Below are positions 1-10,315 of a DNA stretch of 64,000 nt, one piece after another. The notes beneath the pieces were generated by a model. That model saw only the letters and a list, made by a program, of their open reading frames with translations, ran no database searches and was not told the DNA's origin. The position numbers and the translations under genes are program-made. Origin of the DNA: Liolophura sinensis (Eukaryota; Mollusca; Polyplacophora; Chitonida; Chitonidae); contig NC_088297.1 of the NCBI RefSeq assembly GCF_032854445.1, forward strand, positions 17,993,127-18,057,126. Reading direction: 5' to 3'. Every line of letters starts with the position of its first letter. Positions within the stretch are counted from its first letter, which is position 1.

Positions 1-662
1 AATAGTAGGCCTAATGTACCATGCTCCCCCCCCCCCTCCCCATCCAAATCAGCCGCTGTGGACCATATTTATCTATGTACTCCCTCCTCCATAGATTATT
101 ATGTACCATAAGACCTCCCACCCATGTCCCCCGCCCTCTACATCTACCGGCAGCCATAGGAAGGTAGAAAAAACACATAGAATAAAGTATAAGGCACAAT
201 AGTGACATAAAATTGCCATACCAGTACAAAAAAATTATCAGCCCACCAAGTTTCATTGAGGTAACTCAATTGGTTTTGACCACGACAATACCATTTGGAA
301 AACACTGTAGCAGCTGGATCCAAATAAGAAATCCATCATGTCCACGAAGTTTCAACTCCGGAAATATCTGCAGCCATGTAACACCCAAGACGAGATGACC
401 ATCCCAGCATGGCATCCGTTTTGTTTACCACGTTACAAGAGAATCCTGTGATGAGTTTAGGAGCAGATGCGTTGACAAGCTCTCTTGCAGGTATAGGCAC
501 ATACTGTCCAAAATCGGACAAGAATTTACTATCATTAATATCTATCATAATAGGGCAAAAACTTCAGAAATAATTGAAGCAGCATCTTGAAGTACGAGAA
601 GATGAGTTGTCAGCTTAAGCTTGCTTACAGATAGATGAACAGACAGACATCAACAAACTTAC
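1..662. other. Left edge, no supported gene
   Basis: This stretch should hold the intron after the last visible exon of the DUF4806-like gene and possibly its next exon. I searched the minus strand for the rest of the DUF4806 domain and did not find it. A minus-strand reading frame at 336-548 is open, but it has no recognisable motif and no clear splice borders. A poly-C/T run lies at 26-39. Confidence 0.5.
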
Positions 663-3600
663 CAGTGATTTAGCAATTTCTTTATCTTCAATTTTGTTTT
701 CCATTCCATCCAGCTCTTCCATGGACTTTATTGGAAAGGTATCCATCACATCTATGGTGCCACTTGATGCCTCTTTGCTGATCATCATGTTCAGCAGCTG
801 TCTTTGGGACAAAACCTCTTTGCGGACTTCATCCAAAGATACCTGGACAGCACTGATAGCCTTTAGTATTTCTCTGTCTGTGGTTGAAAAAAGAGCATTA
901 TAACTATATTTAATGTACACGCTGTTTAGATTTAATGAAATCTGTCTACAGCTAGTGTTATTTGTTGTCACACAACTTTCAAGATCAGGCTGTTGATTTA
1001 GTTACATCATCGGTCCTTTCAGTGCGATGTGTGAGTGCGTGATGTACCGGTATTTATGCTGTTGACTAATCACATTACCTGCACAATGATTGTCTTTTTG
1101 CATTTTTGATACTATTTTGTGTACTTCACGCGTGTATTCTCGAATTCCGACTCATATCTATCGACCACAGCCTTGTGGCACTTGAATGTAAACAAATCTC
1201 CCTTGCTTGTCGCCCCTGCTTTTCAGAACGTCACGACGTCATCAGTACTCTGCTTTATTCATACTTGCCCCTGATGACACATATTCCAGTTGATGCTGTT
1301 TATGGTTGTTTTAACGAATATTAAAAATGTGGCATTTGACCTTGAACTTCAAAAACAAGCCTTACATGTTAAATTTGTGTAAGATAGGACACGGTACCTT
1401 GTCGATTGTCCAGTTGTATACCAGCAGGAACATGGAGGCTTGGAAAAGGTGGGACTGGCGGGGCTGGGGGGAGATGTTTGCGTTTAACTGGTCCGGCAAC
1501 AGCTTCATCATCACCATCATCGTCTGTGTCGCTGTATAGTGTTCGCTCTTTGCGCCTGTACAGTAAGGCAATCGGTGCATTATAACATGTGTACATTATT
1601 GTTCACTATCAAATTATGATAGTGCTCTTGTCAGAAAAAAAATGCGAGTTTGGAAGCAGCGCGATCTTAATTTGCTCTGTGAAGCAAGGCTGAGATCGTT
1701 CCTTTCAGTATTTCTGTTATATGATGGCGAGTCAGTATTTCTGGGCATCCCCGGGTGGAAGAAACCCCTGGAAGAAACCAGGGTAAACCACCGACCATTG
1801 GCAAGTCACTGACAACTTCTCCACATAATCAAAGGTGGACAGCAGGAGGTCTCAAACGAATTGCAGTCCATTAATACCAATATTACCTGATTTTTCTTGG
1901 TACTTACAAGCGTTGTCGTCCATCTTGCAAAAGATAGCCTCATAACCAATCAGCCAAACGGCCTGGAATGAGAGAAACATTCCCTGACACTATGGGAAAT
2001 CGATCCCGGGATGTCTTGACCAGCACTTCAGCAGCCAAGAGCGCTAGCCACTACTCCATGGCTGTGGGCGATAGTGTTTTAAGTTTTGATTTGTTTCTCT
2101 TTATTCTTTACAGGAGACTTATTGTTGTAATAGTGTTGTTTTAATGCTGTTCTCTCTATGTACCTTCTTGCACCCTTCCCCATTCCAACTTCATCATCTG
2201 TTTGTATGTCTGAGGTTTCCTCGGCCATTCGAAGCTTTCTTCTGCCATCCTCATAGCTATCTGCATGGAAAATGCAGAACATTTGACTGACTGACTGATT
2301 ACAGTCCATTTTTATTACACCGTACTCATGAGTATTTCCCTTATATGACAGAAGGTCAGTATTTATGGTTGGGTGGAAAAAAACCAGGGAAAAACCACCA
2401 GTTGACCACCAGTTGACCTTTGGCAAGTCACCGACAACTTCCCTCCTGTATTATACAGTGATGGAATGCGCTAGTTCTCCAGCAAATGCGGCTCTGTTTT
2501 CACAGCGCTACTAGCATCATTGTTCTCGAAAAGTTTGAATTTGCATCCCAACATGTTGATCACTGGCTTCCCTGCGCCACGGCCCACAGGCAAGAATATC
2601 TGAATTAGGCGATAAGATGATAGATCAATTGTGGTTTAAACCTGACTGACCAATTGTGGTTTATCCCAGCATATTCTGGGACTTTGCTGTGGGGGGCATT
2701 TGTTCCCCAAGGCCTGGCACCTATGCATTTCATTTTCATATTGTCCATTGTTATGTGTAAACAATACAGCGAACCGAGTTTTCTCAATTTCTTAGTTGTC
2801 AACACTTAAACAAGTATTTATTTTTACCTAATTCTGTTCAAACCGCGCTGCTAAGGGGCATGTGTGGTAGTATATTTGCAATCACATGAACAGTTAGAAT
2901 AAAACCCTGTCTGAGGTAAGTGACAGGGAGACATTTTCATTCGGCTGTGTGAGCCAAATATCCCAATGTCTCACACACGTCACTGCTTTGGTTATTCTCT
3001 TTCCGCTGTACGTTCATTTTGTTTTGTTTTAACATCATTTAAGTATTCAATATTACCTTACATGTATTTGCACAACGGCCACCAACTTCATACATTGAGG
3101 AAACTAGAGCACTAGAAGTAAACCATTGCTTTGTTGCACACTTGTGATACCAGTGAAACATTGCTGCACCAATATAAGATGCTTAATTGCTATCGTTAGA
3201 GGCTATCGGTGCAGCACCTGAGATGAATTTTTTGCATGACACTTTCTGCACGACCTGTAAAACAATGCATGGAAAACCTGCCTCAAGTCATTCATCTGAG
3301 TGTGTTGTCGGCGAACATGATTGTAATGATTCACCATCACAGAGGTTTTTTTCATTTTTTGATATCAAAAAGGAATACATTGGAGCTATTTTCTGATGGT
3401 TTGAAGGTCAAAACTGCCCCATGAATGTACAGTTCTGCAGCCTGCAGGTAACAAGAGACTAATTAATATGTGGTTTACACGTCTTAAAATGGTTAGTTTT
3501 TCCCTTTGAAGTATATGCAGCATTATTTAGAACCTTAGAATCACCATTTTCTGAACTGTATGTCTGACATGTAATATAATGAGTTAAAATTAATAATGAA

Positions 3601-3822
3601 ACGTTTTACATGATACTCACCACAAGCAGACAGGATGCGAATGCTGTAACTTGGCCAAGTTTTGTCAGCTGCTACTCTGTCTTTTACAGCTTTAGTTACG
3701 TTAGACATATTGCGATACGGTGGCCAAAAAGTTTTTGTCTGAGACTGTAACCAGTTGGAAGCAACAAGCTCTACTTCATCCGTCTCCACAAAAACTACGA
3801 CGGCATACATTGTCAATGACAT
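663..3822 (-). CDS. DUF4806-like multi-exon gene (partial, 4 exons)
   Basis: Four minus-strand exons join in phase: 3621-3822 (starts ATG, ends phase 1 before gtgagt), 2164-2260 (ends phase 2 before gtacat), 1398-1555 (ends phase 1 before gtaccg) and 663-877 (ends phase 0 before gtaagt). Each acceptor ends in AG. Exon 1 encodes an N-terminal module with FVETDEVELVASNWL and WPPY, typical of animal proteins that carry a C-terminal DUF4806. Exon 2 carries an acidic linker (AEETSDIQTDDE). Exon 3 is a basic/acidic then proline-rich linker. Exon 4 has a predicted coiled coil followed by FPIKSMEELDGMENKIED, which resembles the start of DUF4806. The rest lies beyond base 1. Function is unknown; such proteins are often found near, or within, transposons. 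It sits 530 bp downstream of the Tnp2-like ORF on the same strand. The phase agreement at all three junctions makes the exon model strong; the domain name is from memory of the family. Confidence 0.78.
1722..2070 (-). mobile_element. tRNA-derived SINE, type B, full-length-like
   Basis: On the minus strand, 2070 down to about 1990 reads as a tRNA-like head, with an A-box-like TAGTGGCTAGCGC and a B-box-like GGGATCGATTTCC. A body follows, ending near 1722. It lies in the intron between exons 2 and 3 of the DUF4806-like gene. Its body differs from the SINE seen at 14.05 kb. A second, 5'-truncated copy of the body is at 2330-2450. Confidence 0.6.
2330..2450 (-). mobile_element. Truncated SINE type B body
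   Basis: It shares the blocks around GGTCAGTATT, ACCAGGG, AAACCACC and GGCAAGTCACTGACAACTTC with 1725-1835, in the same orientation, but has no tRNA head. An internal 11-bp repeat (CACCAGTTGAC twice) sits in the middle. Confidence 0.55.
2819..3015 (+). repeat. Interspersed repeat A, divergent copy
   Basis: It contains the family core ACATGAACAGTTAGAATAAA followed by a CTGAGGTAA block, then TATCACACTG-like and GCTGTACGT-like blocks. These recur at 48.8, 49.5, 59.3, 60.3, 60.7 and (reversed) 61.9 kb. No coding potential or clear terminal repeats are visible, so the class is unknown. Confidence 0.55.
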
Positions 3823-4351
3823 GTATGTCTGTAAATAAGAAAGGATTCACAAATTCAGTACATTTACACAAATCACAATTACATTTGGGGTGTATGTCAC
3901 ATACAACATTGTTCTTCAATTCTTTTATAGTCCTTCACTAGACTTTTAGAAACAATAATTAAACAGTGTCATGATTAGGCTAGTTCAAGCTTGGAAAGGT
4001 TTAAATACATGTATGTACAGTATGTAGATATTTATTGTCTAATAACTGAAGTACATTTCCATTTTCAATGACAATCCCTCTAGTTGGTCCTCTAATGTTT
4101 TCACAAATATTAGAAACTTGAACCACAGTATCATTAAATCAATATACATACATACATATATATTGGCAATGTCTGGGAAATAGAAAGTTATGGTAAGGCA
4201 GGCATTTGGGGCTTTCTCAACAAAAAGATTTGATCAAATTATCGCTCTTGGATTAAATTTAAAAAACACACAAAAAAGACTATTGCTACTGATTCTACAT
4301 GTATAAGACTCCAACCCTGCATAATGTCACGTGTATATCACTTTTCTGTAC
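3823..4351. promoter_or_regulatory. Spacer between Tnp2-like ORF and DUF4806-like gene
   Basis: AT-rich spacer of about 530 bp between two minus-strand genes. It would hold the 3' end of the 731-codon gene and either a promoter or an intron leading to the DUF4806-like exon 1. I see no convincing TATA box or poly-A signal that would separate two transcripts, so read-through splicing from an upstream promoter is possible. This is inference only. Confidence 0.25.
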
Positions 4352-6547
4352 CTAACAGCTGTGAATAAGAGGAATTGCGACATGTACAGTTTTATATGGC
4401 AACAACACATATTTCCGAACCACTTCCTGGATGGGAGCAACATGGAGTTTGTCACAGAGGTCGGTGACCATGTGGATGTTGATTTCACTTGAATTGAGAG
4501 GGTAAGAGAAAAATGGTCTACATGATCTGAATGACTGATAAACCACCAGTACATCTCCACCACAATACAAAATATTTTTGATGAGGCAAACCTTTGACCC
4601 TACCCCAACACAATTGTTGCCGGTTTCTGTTACAACACAGAAATGGTCCAGTTCAACTTCTGTGTATTGGACACAGTTCTGGTATTTATATCCCTGTGGA
4701 ATTGGACCAAGAAAATGTTGCTTTTTCAGTCCACCATCAGCAGCTGTGGGCAATGTGGCAGCTGAGGGAGATATCTGAGAGATCTCTTTCAGTCTTGCGA
4801 CAAGCTGCTGTAATGGCAAGCTTTTCTTCCGCACAAGCCGCTTCAGAGTTTTCAGGTGGTTTTCAAAAGGAAATGCTGATATTGTGTCAAGAGGACCATG
4901 TATTTTCACCTCTTGAGCAAGGTGGACCAGATTATGGACATTGTACACGACCTGGTCAGCACCGTAAAGGTGCGCAAAGTGTTGGACAAAGCTTACTAGA
5001 AGCTCATGTGCATAGCCCACTAACTGATAGCAGAGAGACGGACTTATAAGTATGGTAATTCCGACTGAGAGCAGAAGAAAGTTTTTGTACAACTCATCAG
5101 CGATACTGTCCTTTAAAACAACAGTTCCTGTGTACAAAAGAAACATGCGGAATTCTGTTGCCTTCCATCGGTCTATCTCTGACAGTGAACGGGGTTTTCG
5201 TGCAAACTCCTTAGGTATAAATTTACACATGTGAAGCAAGGCAGCTGAAATGCGTAATTTTGTCTGAGGCCCTAAGCGAATTGTAAGTGGACCCCTTATC
5301 AATAACACAAGGATACGACGCATTACACCGAGGCACACTAAGTGCATATAGTCAATTGGAAACTGTGACACCATAGAGAACAAATTGCAAAGCGGACTTG
5401 TTCCAGTGTGATGGTTCTTATCTTCCTGCTTTTCAAATGATTCATCAGTTCGCAGCGTTGCATGAGTTTCAGGAAATGTCATTTTCCCATTATACACGCC
5501 TTTTTGCGTACATTTTTCACATGCGGAATAACCTGCGTGACACTTGATTTGTTTGATAAAGGCACGTGCTGGTGCATCACAGATGAAGGATGTTATGTTA
5601 ATCTGGTAATGCCTACCTTTGTATTGTATCCCCTCTAGTTTTAGCTTTGTATACTCTGTGATAAAATCTTTCAAAAATTCAGAAGGATCCTTTGGTTTTT
5701 CTTGTCCAACAAACAACCCAATGACAAACGGCTGGCATTTTGCTTCATTTTGTATCATTCCCAAAATAGGCCACAGCTGAGTGTTACTACTTTTGAAAAT
5801 GGGGAGTCCATCCGTATTCACCTGAACATCTATGACTTTGATACATTCCATATTTTTGTTCAATTCTATCCTTCGAATTACACAGCCTTGGAGTCCAAAA
5901 TGATAGTAAGAACCCCCACATATCTGCTTTATCCCCACAACATGTCCAGTATCCAAAAGAGTCCTGGGGTCTTTAGGTAAATTTGGATGATGGTTTCTAA
6001 GTAAGACTAATAGCCTGCCAACTGCTGTGTGAGTGATGTTATTTTCAACTGCCCATGCAGCTAACAAATCTGACGACAAAACATTTTCTTCCTCTGAATC
6101 AGTACTACCGCAATCATTAAATCTATCACTGTCTACATCCATTGTTGGTATACTGTTAGGAAATGTCCCTTCATTGTCTATTATGTCATATAATACATCA
6201 TTGGTTTCTGCTTTGTCTGTGAATGTATTATTTTGTTTGGAGCTAGCATTAATGTCGGTAGTGGTATTGTCAACGGAACAAGTGGCAGTATTGATAGAGA
6301 CATCGGCTGTAGTACGGCTACTACTGCCAATGCCAGATGGAGTAGTACTACTGGTACTTCCACTGGATTGATCATTGTTAATACAGACAAATTCTTGACC
6401 TTTCACCAAACCATGCTCCAAAGCTGTCTGTCTACTTTGCTGGCCTTTAAGCTGACATGACCTTGAACTATTTTGAGCAATGCTTATATTGGACAGATAT
6501 TTATTTACATTTTCATGTATCCGCCTTCTTTTAGTCCAGTACGACAT
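4352..6547 (-). CDS. Tnp2/CACTA-like transposase-family protein, 731 aa, intact
   Basis: A single uninterrupted ORF of 731 codons, the longest in the window. Residues 1-160 are low-complexity (Ser/Thr/Asn-rich, then acidic). The core then has, in order: DGLPIFKSS with QLWPIL (about 246-260), CDAPAR (D324), a CX2C pair (C343, C346), LRTDESF, FPIDYMHLVCLGV (D399), and SAFPFENHLK (E562). This order (DG.P...WP, CX2C, D.MH, later FE) is that of animal proteins related to the Tnp2/Transposase_21 family of En/Spm (CACTA) DNA transposons. In such proteins two Asp and one Glu form the catalytic triad; which Asp is used here is inference. The intact frame suggests either a recently active element or a host-retained copy. 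No terminal inverted repeats were found by eye. No intron is evident. Confidence 0.75.
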   Translation of the reverse strand: MSYWTKRRRIHENVNKYLSNISIAQNSSRSCQLKGQQSRQTALEHGLVKGQEFVCINNDQSSGSTSSTTPSGIGSSSRTTADVSINTATCSVDNTTTDINASSKQNNTFTDKAETNDVLYDIIDNEGTFPNSIPTMDVDSDRFNDCGSTDSEEENVLSSDLLAAWAVENNITHTAVGRLLVLLRNHHPNLPKDPRTLLDTGHVVGIKQICGGSYYHFGLQGCVIRRIELNKNMECIKVIDVQVNTDGLPIFKSSNTQLWPILGMIQNEAKCQPFVIGLFVGQEKPKDPSEFLKDFITEYTKLKLEGIQYKGRHYQINITSFICDAPARAFIKQIKCHAGYSACEKCTQKGVYNGKMTFPETHATLRTDESFEKQEDKNHHTGTSPLCNLFSMVSQFPIDYMHLVCLGVMRRILVLLIRGPLTIRLGPQTKLRISAALLHMCKFIPKEFARKPRSLSEIDRWKATEFRMFLLYTGTVVLKDSIADELYKNFLLLSVGITILISPSLCYQLVGYAHELLVSFVQHFAHLYGADQVVYNVHNLVHLAQEVKIHGPLDTISAFPFENHLKTLKRLVRKKSLPLQQLVARLKEISQISPSAATLPTAADGGLKKQHFLGPIPQGYKYQNCVQYTEVELDHFCVVTETGNNCVGVGSKVCLIKNILYCGGDVLVVYQSFRSCRPFFSYPLNSSEINIHMVTDLCDKLHVAPIQEVVRKYVLLPYKTVHVAIPLIHSC

Positions 6548-6979
6548 ATTGTCAACTGACTTTGTTTAATAAGTCACATGTACTCACTATTTTAGTGATT
6601 CACTGATTGCAATCTGTGTCAATAAATAAGCATGGCATCAAAAACGAAGTAAAGAATGCAGCATGTCTGCTTTAGCCTTTACAATTTCAGTGCTTCCCAA
6701 TGATTGACAATGTCCCCATGTAAATTTATCCTTGTCCGTGCCAAACTGATAATATAGGTAGACAGGGCCTTCGTTTGGCCTACTCGTATGTATCTATAAT
6801 CTAGAAATTGAAAATGGAAAGTGAAAGTGAAATGTACTGAATTGCCGTCACTCATTATGTTTTTGTAACAGTCTGTAGTTTTTACGTTTTCGTGATAAAA
6901 GTTCGAGACAATCTTACCGTAGCTCTAGGTAGCAGCCGACAGCTTTCTTGGCGCCAGATCCCAGAATTCACTGTTACAG

Positions 6980-7270
6980 AATGTTCGTTAAGGAATGGCT
7001 ATCCTCCGGTCCGGCATTGGCCCGGTATCACGCCGGTGAGCGCGCCGGAACAGAACGTCTCGTACATTTTAGGTCTCGTACTTTTGTGCTCGTTAACCCA
7101 ACAGTACTCGTCAGCCTACATCTTTCGGAGATTTCGCTTAACTCCGGTCAAGGTACGGAAACTCCGAACGTTTTTCCGAGCGCTTACGAGCGAGTCAAAT
7201 CGGAACATCGCTCGGAGGTTTTCGCTCAACTCCGGTCAGGTGCAACAAGGCACGGAAATCCCCGACCAAT
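6980..7270. repeat. CpG-rich block with ~88-bp direct repeat
   Basis: An island rich in CG dinucleotides in an otherwise AT-rich context. TTTCGCT(T/C)AACTCCGGTCA occurs twice, with the ACTCCGGTCA core at 7141 and 7229, each preceded by a TCGGAG-type block. It lies about 450 bp upstream of the 731-codon gene, so it could be a promoter island or the subterminal repeats of a transposon. The sequence alone does not decide. Confidence 0.45.
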
Positions 7271-7440
7271 GTTTCGAGTTGTGCGAAAACAAAATGTCAT
7301 ATTTTTATAATATCTACATGCAGCTTTAGCTCCAGAAAACAGTTATTTTCACGTTCCATGTAAACAGAAACTCACATTTGGTTATGTTGAAATATCTCAA
7401 GTTTAAATCAGTTGTAATAATCTGCCACTGTATGCTGATA

Positions 7441-7560
7441 AAAAATAAATAGCCACCCCCCCTAAAAAAAACAAACAAACAAAAAAAAAGCAGAAAAAAA
7501 ACACACACACACAAAAAATCAAAACAAACAAACAAACAAAAAACAAAACACAACTCAATA
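7441..7560. repeat. A-rich simple repeats
   Basis: Runs of (AAAC)n, (CA)n and poly-A. They create spurious hydrophobic reading frames on the minus strand. Confidence 0.8.
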
Positions 7561-7639
7561 TTATTCTTTTTATTTCTTTGGACCCAGGCCTGTGCAAACT
7601 TATCTAAAGAAAATTTTGCGCTTCGTGGGACTTGACGGG

Positions 7640-8010
7640 ATTTTTTAAAGTCTCCATAACGGCAAAGCTTCATTGGGTCAGCAACGTGCAAGTTACGGCG
7701 ATATTTAATGGCTCAATAATGGCCAGCCAATAATGGCCCGAGGGTGGGTCAGTACATGCTTTGAATATCGGTAAAACTAAACTGGGCCAGCGCTGGGCCA
7801 GATATGGCGATCATAACACTGGCAAAATAGCGGCAAGCCGGAAATGGTTCAGCACTGGCCTTGTTAAACTCTCCAACTGCCGGTACTGCCGTAACAAACC
7901 GGTTAAGTCCCGGAATTGGACCAGTACATTCATGTTTATTGGGCTGTGCCTGTTGGTATAGCCTTCCCATACCTGATAGTAACTTGTACTGGACCAGTAT
8001 GGTAATGTCT
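7640..8010. repeat. Cluster of degenerate GGCCA / TGGTCCAGTA-type motifs
   Basis: Short half-palindromic motifs recur many times in both orientations: TGGCCAGCC, GGGCCAGCGCTGGGCCAG, CACTGGCC, TTGGACCAGTAC and CTGGACCAGTAT. Such clusters are typical of subterminal transposase-binding repeats in DNA transposons, but no element is delimited here. Confidence 0.4.
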
Positions 8011-8589
8011 AGTGGGATCTGTATTTCCTCGTGCACTCCGTGCTCCACGCTTTTCACCACCTTTATCCTGTGTGTTCGTGCGATAGTCTGTGCAGAAGTA
8101 ATTTGCATGTCTGTACGCCCGCGATTTCCAGTATAAATGTTCTTGATAACTATACCGATTACTATTCCTCGACATTCATTTTATACTGTTAACTAGGTCG
8201 GATAATTAACTTAACACGACATTTCCCTACAAGTACATGTAAAATATCTACATCTTATATTAATTATTGTTATATATTAGAGCGCCATGTATGCAGAGAT
8301 CCCACTAGCACCTTATTCTCTATTTGGCTGAGAGAACTTCCCTCTAGGTTTGGACAAGATCAGCTGTGTGTGGCAGGTGAAGACACGTCATCACAAAAGT
8401 TTCCTTGTTTACTCAGGTGGTGTTTCCGCACAAGACGTTCATGTGTTACAAGTTCAGTTGCGAATGGTTGGGAACATCGGGCCAACACTGTACCTCGCTG
8501 CTCTACCTAGACTTTTTTGTGAGCAGGGGGTGACCAACAGATCTTCCGCTAATACAATGTTCTCACCTTCTCAGTGGCTTCAATTGTGT

Positions 8590-9170
8590 GGATTATTCAC
8601 AAATGTCCAAGCTATTACGAGTCTGAATGGGGTTGCGGCATACGTAAGTCTGCGGTGGAGGTTCTTGATTACTTCTTGGTTCTTCATTACTCTTCCAATG
8701 AGCGGGCACCATGTGCCTCTTGTTCCAATGACGAAGCAGTAGACGTTGACCGTTTCGCATTGTCATCTCTGAAACCGTGTTCCTGAGATGATTATATTTC
8801 CGCACTTTGGTGTGGTATGTTTCCTGCAATATGTTCGGAGAACTTTCCCACACCACTGTCGGGTCGATGATGCTTGCCACATTTCTTTCCTTGTGGAACA
8901 TGATCAGATCGGGCTTCCACTTGTAACCCTCTTCATCAGTGATGATAGGTTCTTATATGGTGTACCACCCCGATCTGACTCTGGCATGTTTGAGGATTTG
9001 GGCGACTCGGTTATGTCTCTTAATTCTGTTATCTTTCAGTAAGAAACAATAACTCGAGACATGCGGCAATGATTCGACCTGCGTTTGGCAACGTCGACAC
9101 ATTGTGACACCTTGTCTACCTCTATTGACACATTCTCGTGTTGGGAAAGTGTTAAAGCGTAGATGCAAAG
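8590..9170 (-). pseudogene. R2-like (RLE-type) LINE, C-terminal fragment
   Basis: In one minus-strand frame, 9168 down to 8953 encodes a zinc-knuckle block (CRRC..Q...LPHVSSYC) followed by RHNRVAQIL. After an in-frame TAA, 8951 down to 8593 encodes KPDLI...IIDPTVVWE and YHTKVRKY. That combination is the C-terminal zinc finger plus restriction-like endonuclease of R2/R4/NeSL-type LINEs. The conserved RGTWC block appears in a different frame near 8700, so there is a frameshift as well as the stop. It is 5'-truncated, with no RT domain attached. Confidence 0.7.
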
Positions 9171-10265
9171 CAGTTATATTTTAATTTAATTATTTATTTA
9201 ACGAGGATTTCTCACGGCCTAATGAGTAATACGGATATCTCTTCAAAGCATCAATTAACACTATAGTAGCTAACGAAGTACATACGTATAAATATGGGAA
9301 TACATATTTCAGATAACGAAATATAAGTTGGAATCGGTTATTTATTATTTACAATGTTAACATCTTTATTACCATTACCATGGTCATAAAACCTTTCTGT
9401 ACCATTAATAAATTTATTTACACATTGGACATTATCTTCGTAATTTAGATCTTTAGGGACAAACAAAAGTATATTACATATATTTCGTGAACATTGTGGA
9501 ACAATTTACACAGGGTAAAAATAATTTGTGTCAGAGTATGAAGCATGTGCTCCCTATAGGTAGCAAATTGGGAGCAAATTAAAAAAAAAATTATTTATTT
9601 ATTTGATTGGTGTTTTACGCCGTGCTCAAGAATATTTCACTTATTCGACGGCGGCCAGCATTATGGTGAGTGGAAAAATATTTTCACATATAATAATACA
9701 GTAATGGCAAGTAGTATCTTCAATAATAATATACTTCGAATGGCCTGCCCGAAGATTGCTCAGTCCCATTCTCATTGTTCGATAATAAATCGCTACGCCA
9801 ACCCCACGACGGTCTCTATCTTTTCGTTCTATACGGTATCCATATAGGTTCACTATTTTATTAGGTATATGTGAGACACATATAATATCATAATTATATC
9901 AGTTACATAAAATGTAGGCCTCATCCAGTTTAGAAAAAGAGGAGAGGTCGTCCTTACTTTCAGGAAGTAAGTTATGAGCATTAAAGTGACAAATTTTTAA
10001 ATTATGCCAATATGACGGCCCAGAAATTACATGTAAGTGTCTCCACATCTAAGTGATAAAGTCATATGTATAGTTAAAAAGTAATGTTGATTACAAAGCG
10101 TAGAAAGAATGGCGATAATACAAAGACCAAAACATGAACTTTGTGCTATAATTGCACAGCAAAGATGTTCGTAAAACTTAAGTAACTTACTTAACATCCG
10201 ATTTTTTTGTAATATAAAAAATTTTCCCAAGCCCCAATCGGCACCCTATACTGATTTAAGTCACT
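9171..10265. other. AT-rich non-coding stretch
   Basis: I see no gene here. A short minus-strand SINE tail (9592-9672) is the only recognised feature. Confidence 0.5.
9592..9672 (-). mobile_element. SINE type A tail fragment
   Basis: It matches the 3' body of the SINE at 14052-14314 in reverse complement: TTTATTTGATTGGTGTTTTA, then the GGCGGCCAGCATTATGGTG block. The tRNA head is missing. Confidence 0.7.
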
Positions 10266-10269
10266 TGTG

Positions 10270-10271
<2 letters not shown>

Positions 10272-10313
<42 letters not shown>
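10272..10313. repeat. (AT)n microsatellite
   Basis: About 40 bp of alternating TA, at the left edge of the satellite array. Confidence 0.9.

Positions 10314-10315
<2 letters not shown>

Noticed and set aside
336-548. Next exon of the DUF4806-like gene
   Set aside because: Does not resemble the expected remainder of the domain and lacks matching splice borders.
3187-3424. Cys/His-rich plus-strand ORF (CTTCKTMHGK..SHSSEC..HDC)
   Set aside because: It suggests a zinc finger, but there is no ATG at the start, no splice support, and it lies in an intron of a minus-strand gene; too weak.
4594-5049. 151-codon plus-strand ORF
   Set aside because: Shadow of the 731-codon minus-strand ORF, whose motifs are far better supported.
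6892-7329. Plus-strand ORFs of 120-145 codons
   Set aside because: Two overlapping open frames caused by CpG-rich sequence; no motif, no splice or start support.
7326-7691. Membrane protein gene on the minus strand
   Set aside because: The hydrophobic stretch is produced by A-rich and CA simple repeats.
8350-8742. 130-codon plus-strand ORF
   Set aside because: Antisense to the R2-like LINE fragment; no motif.
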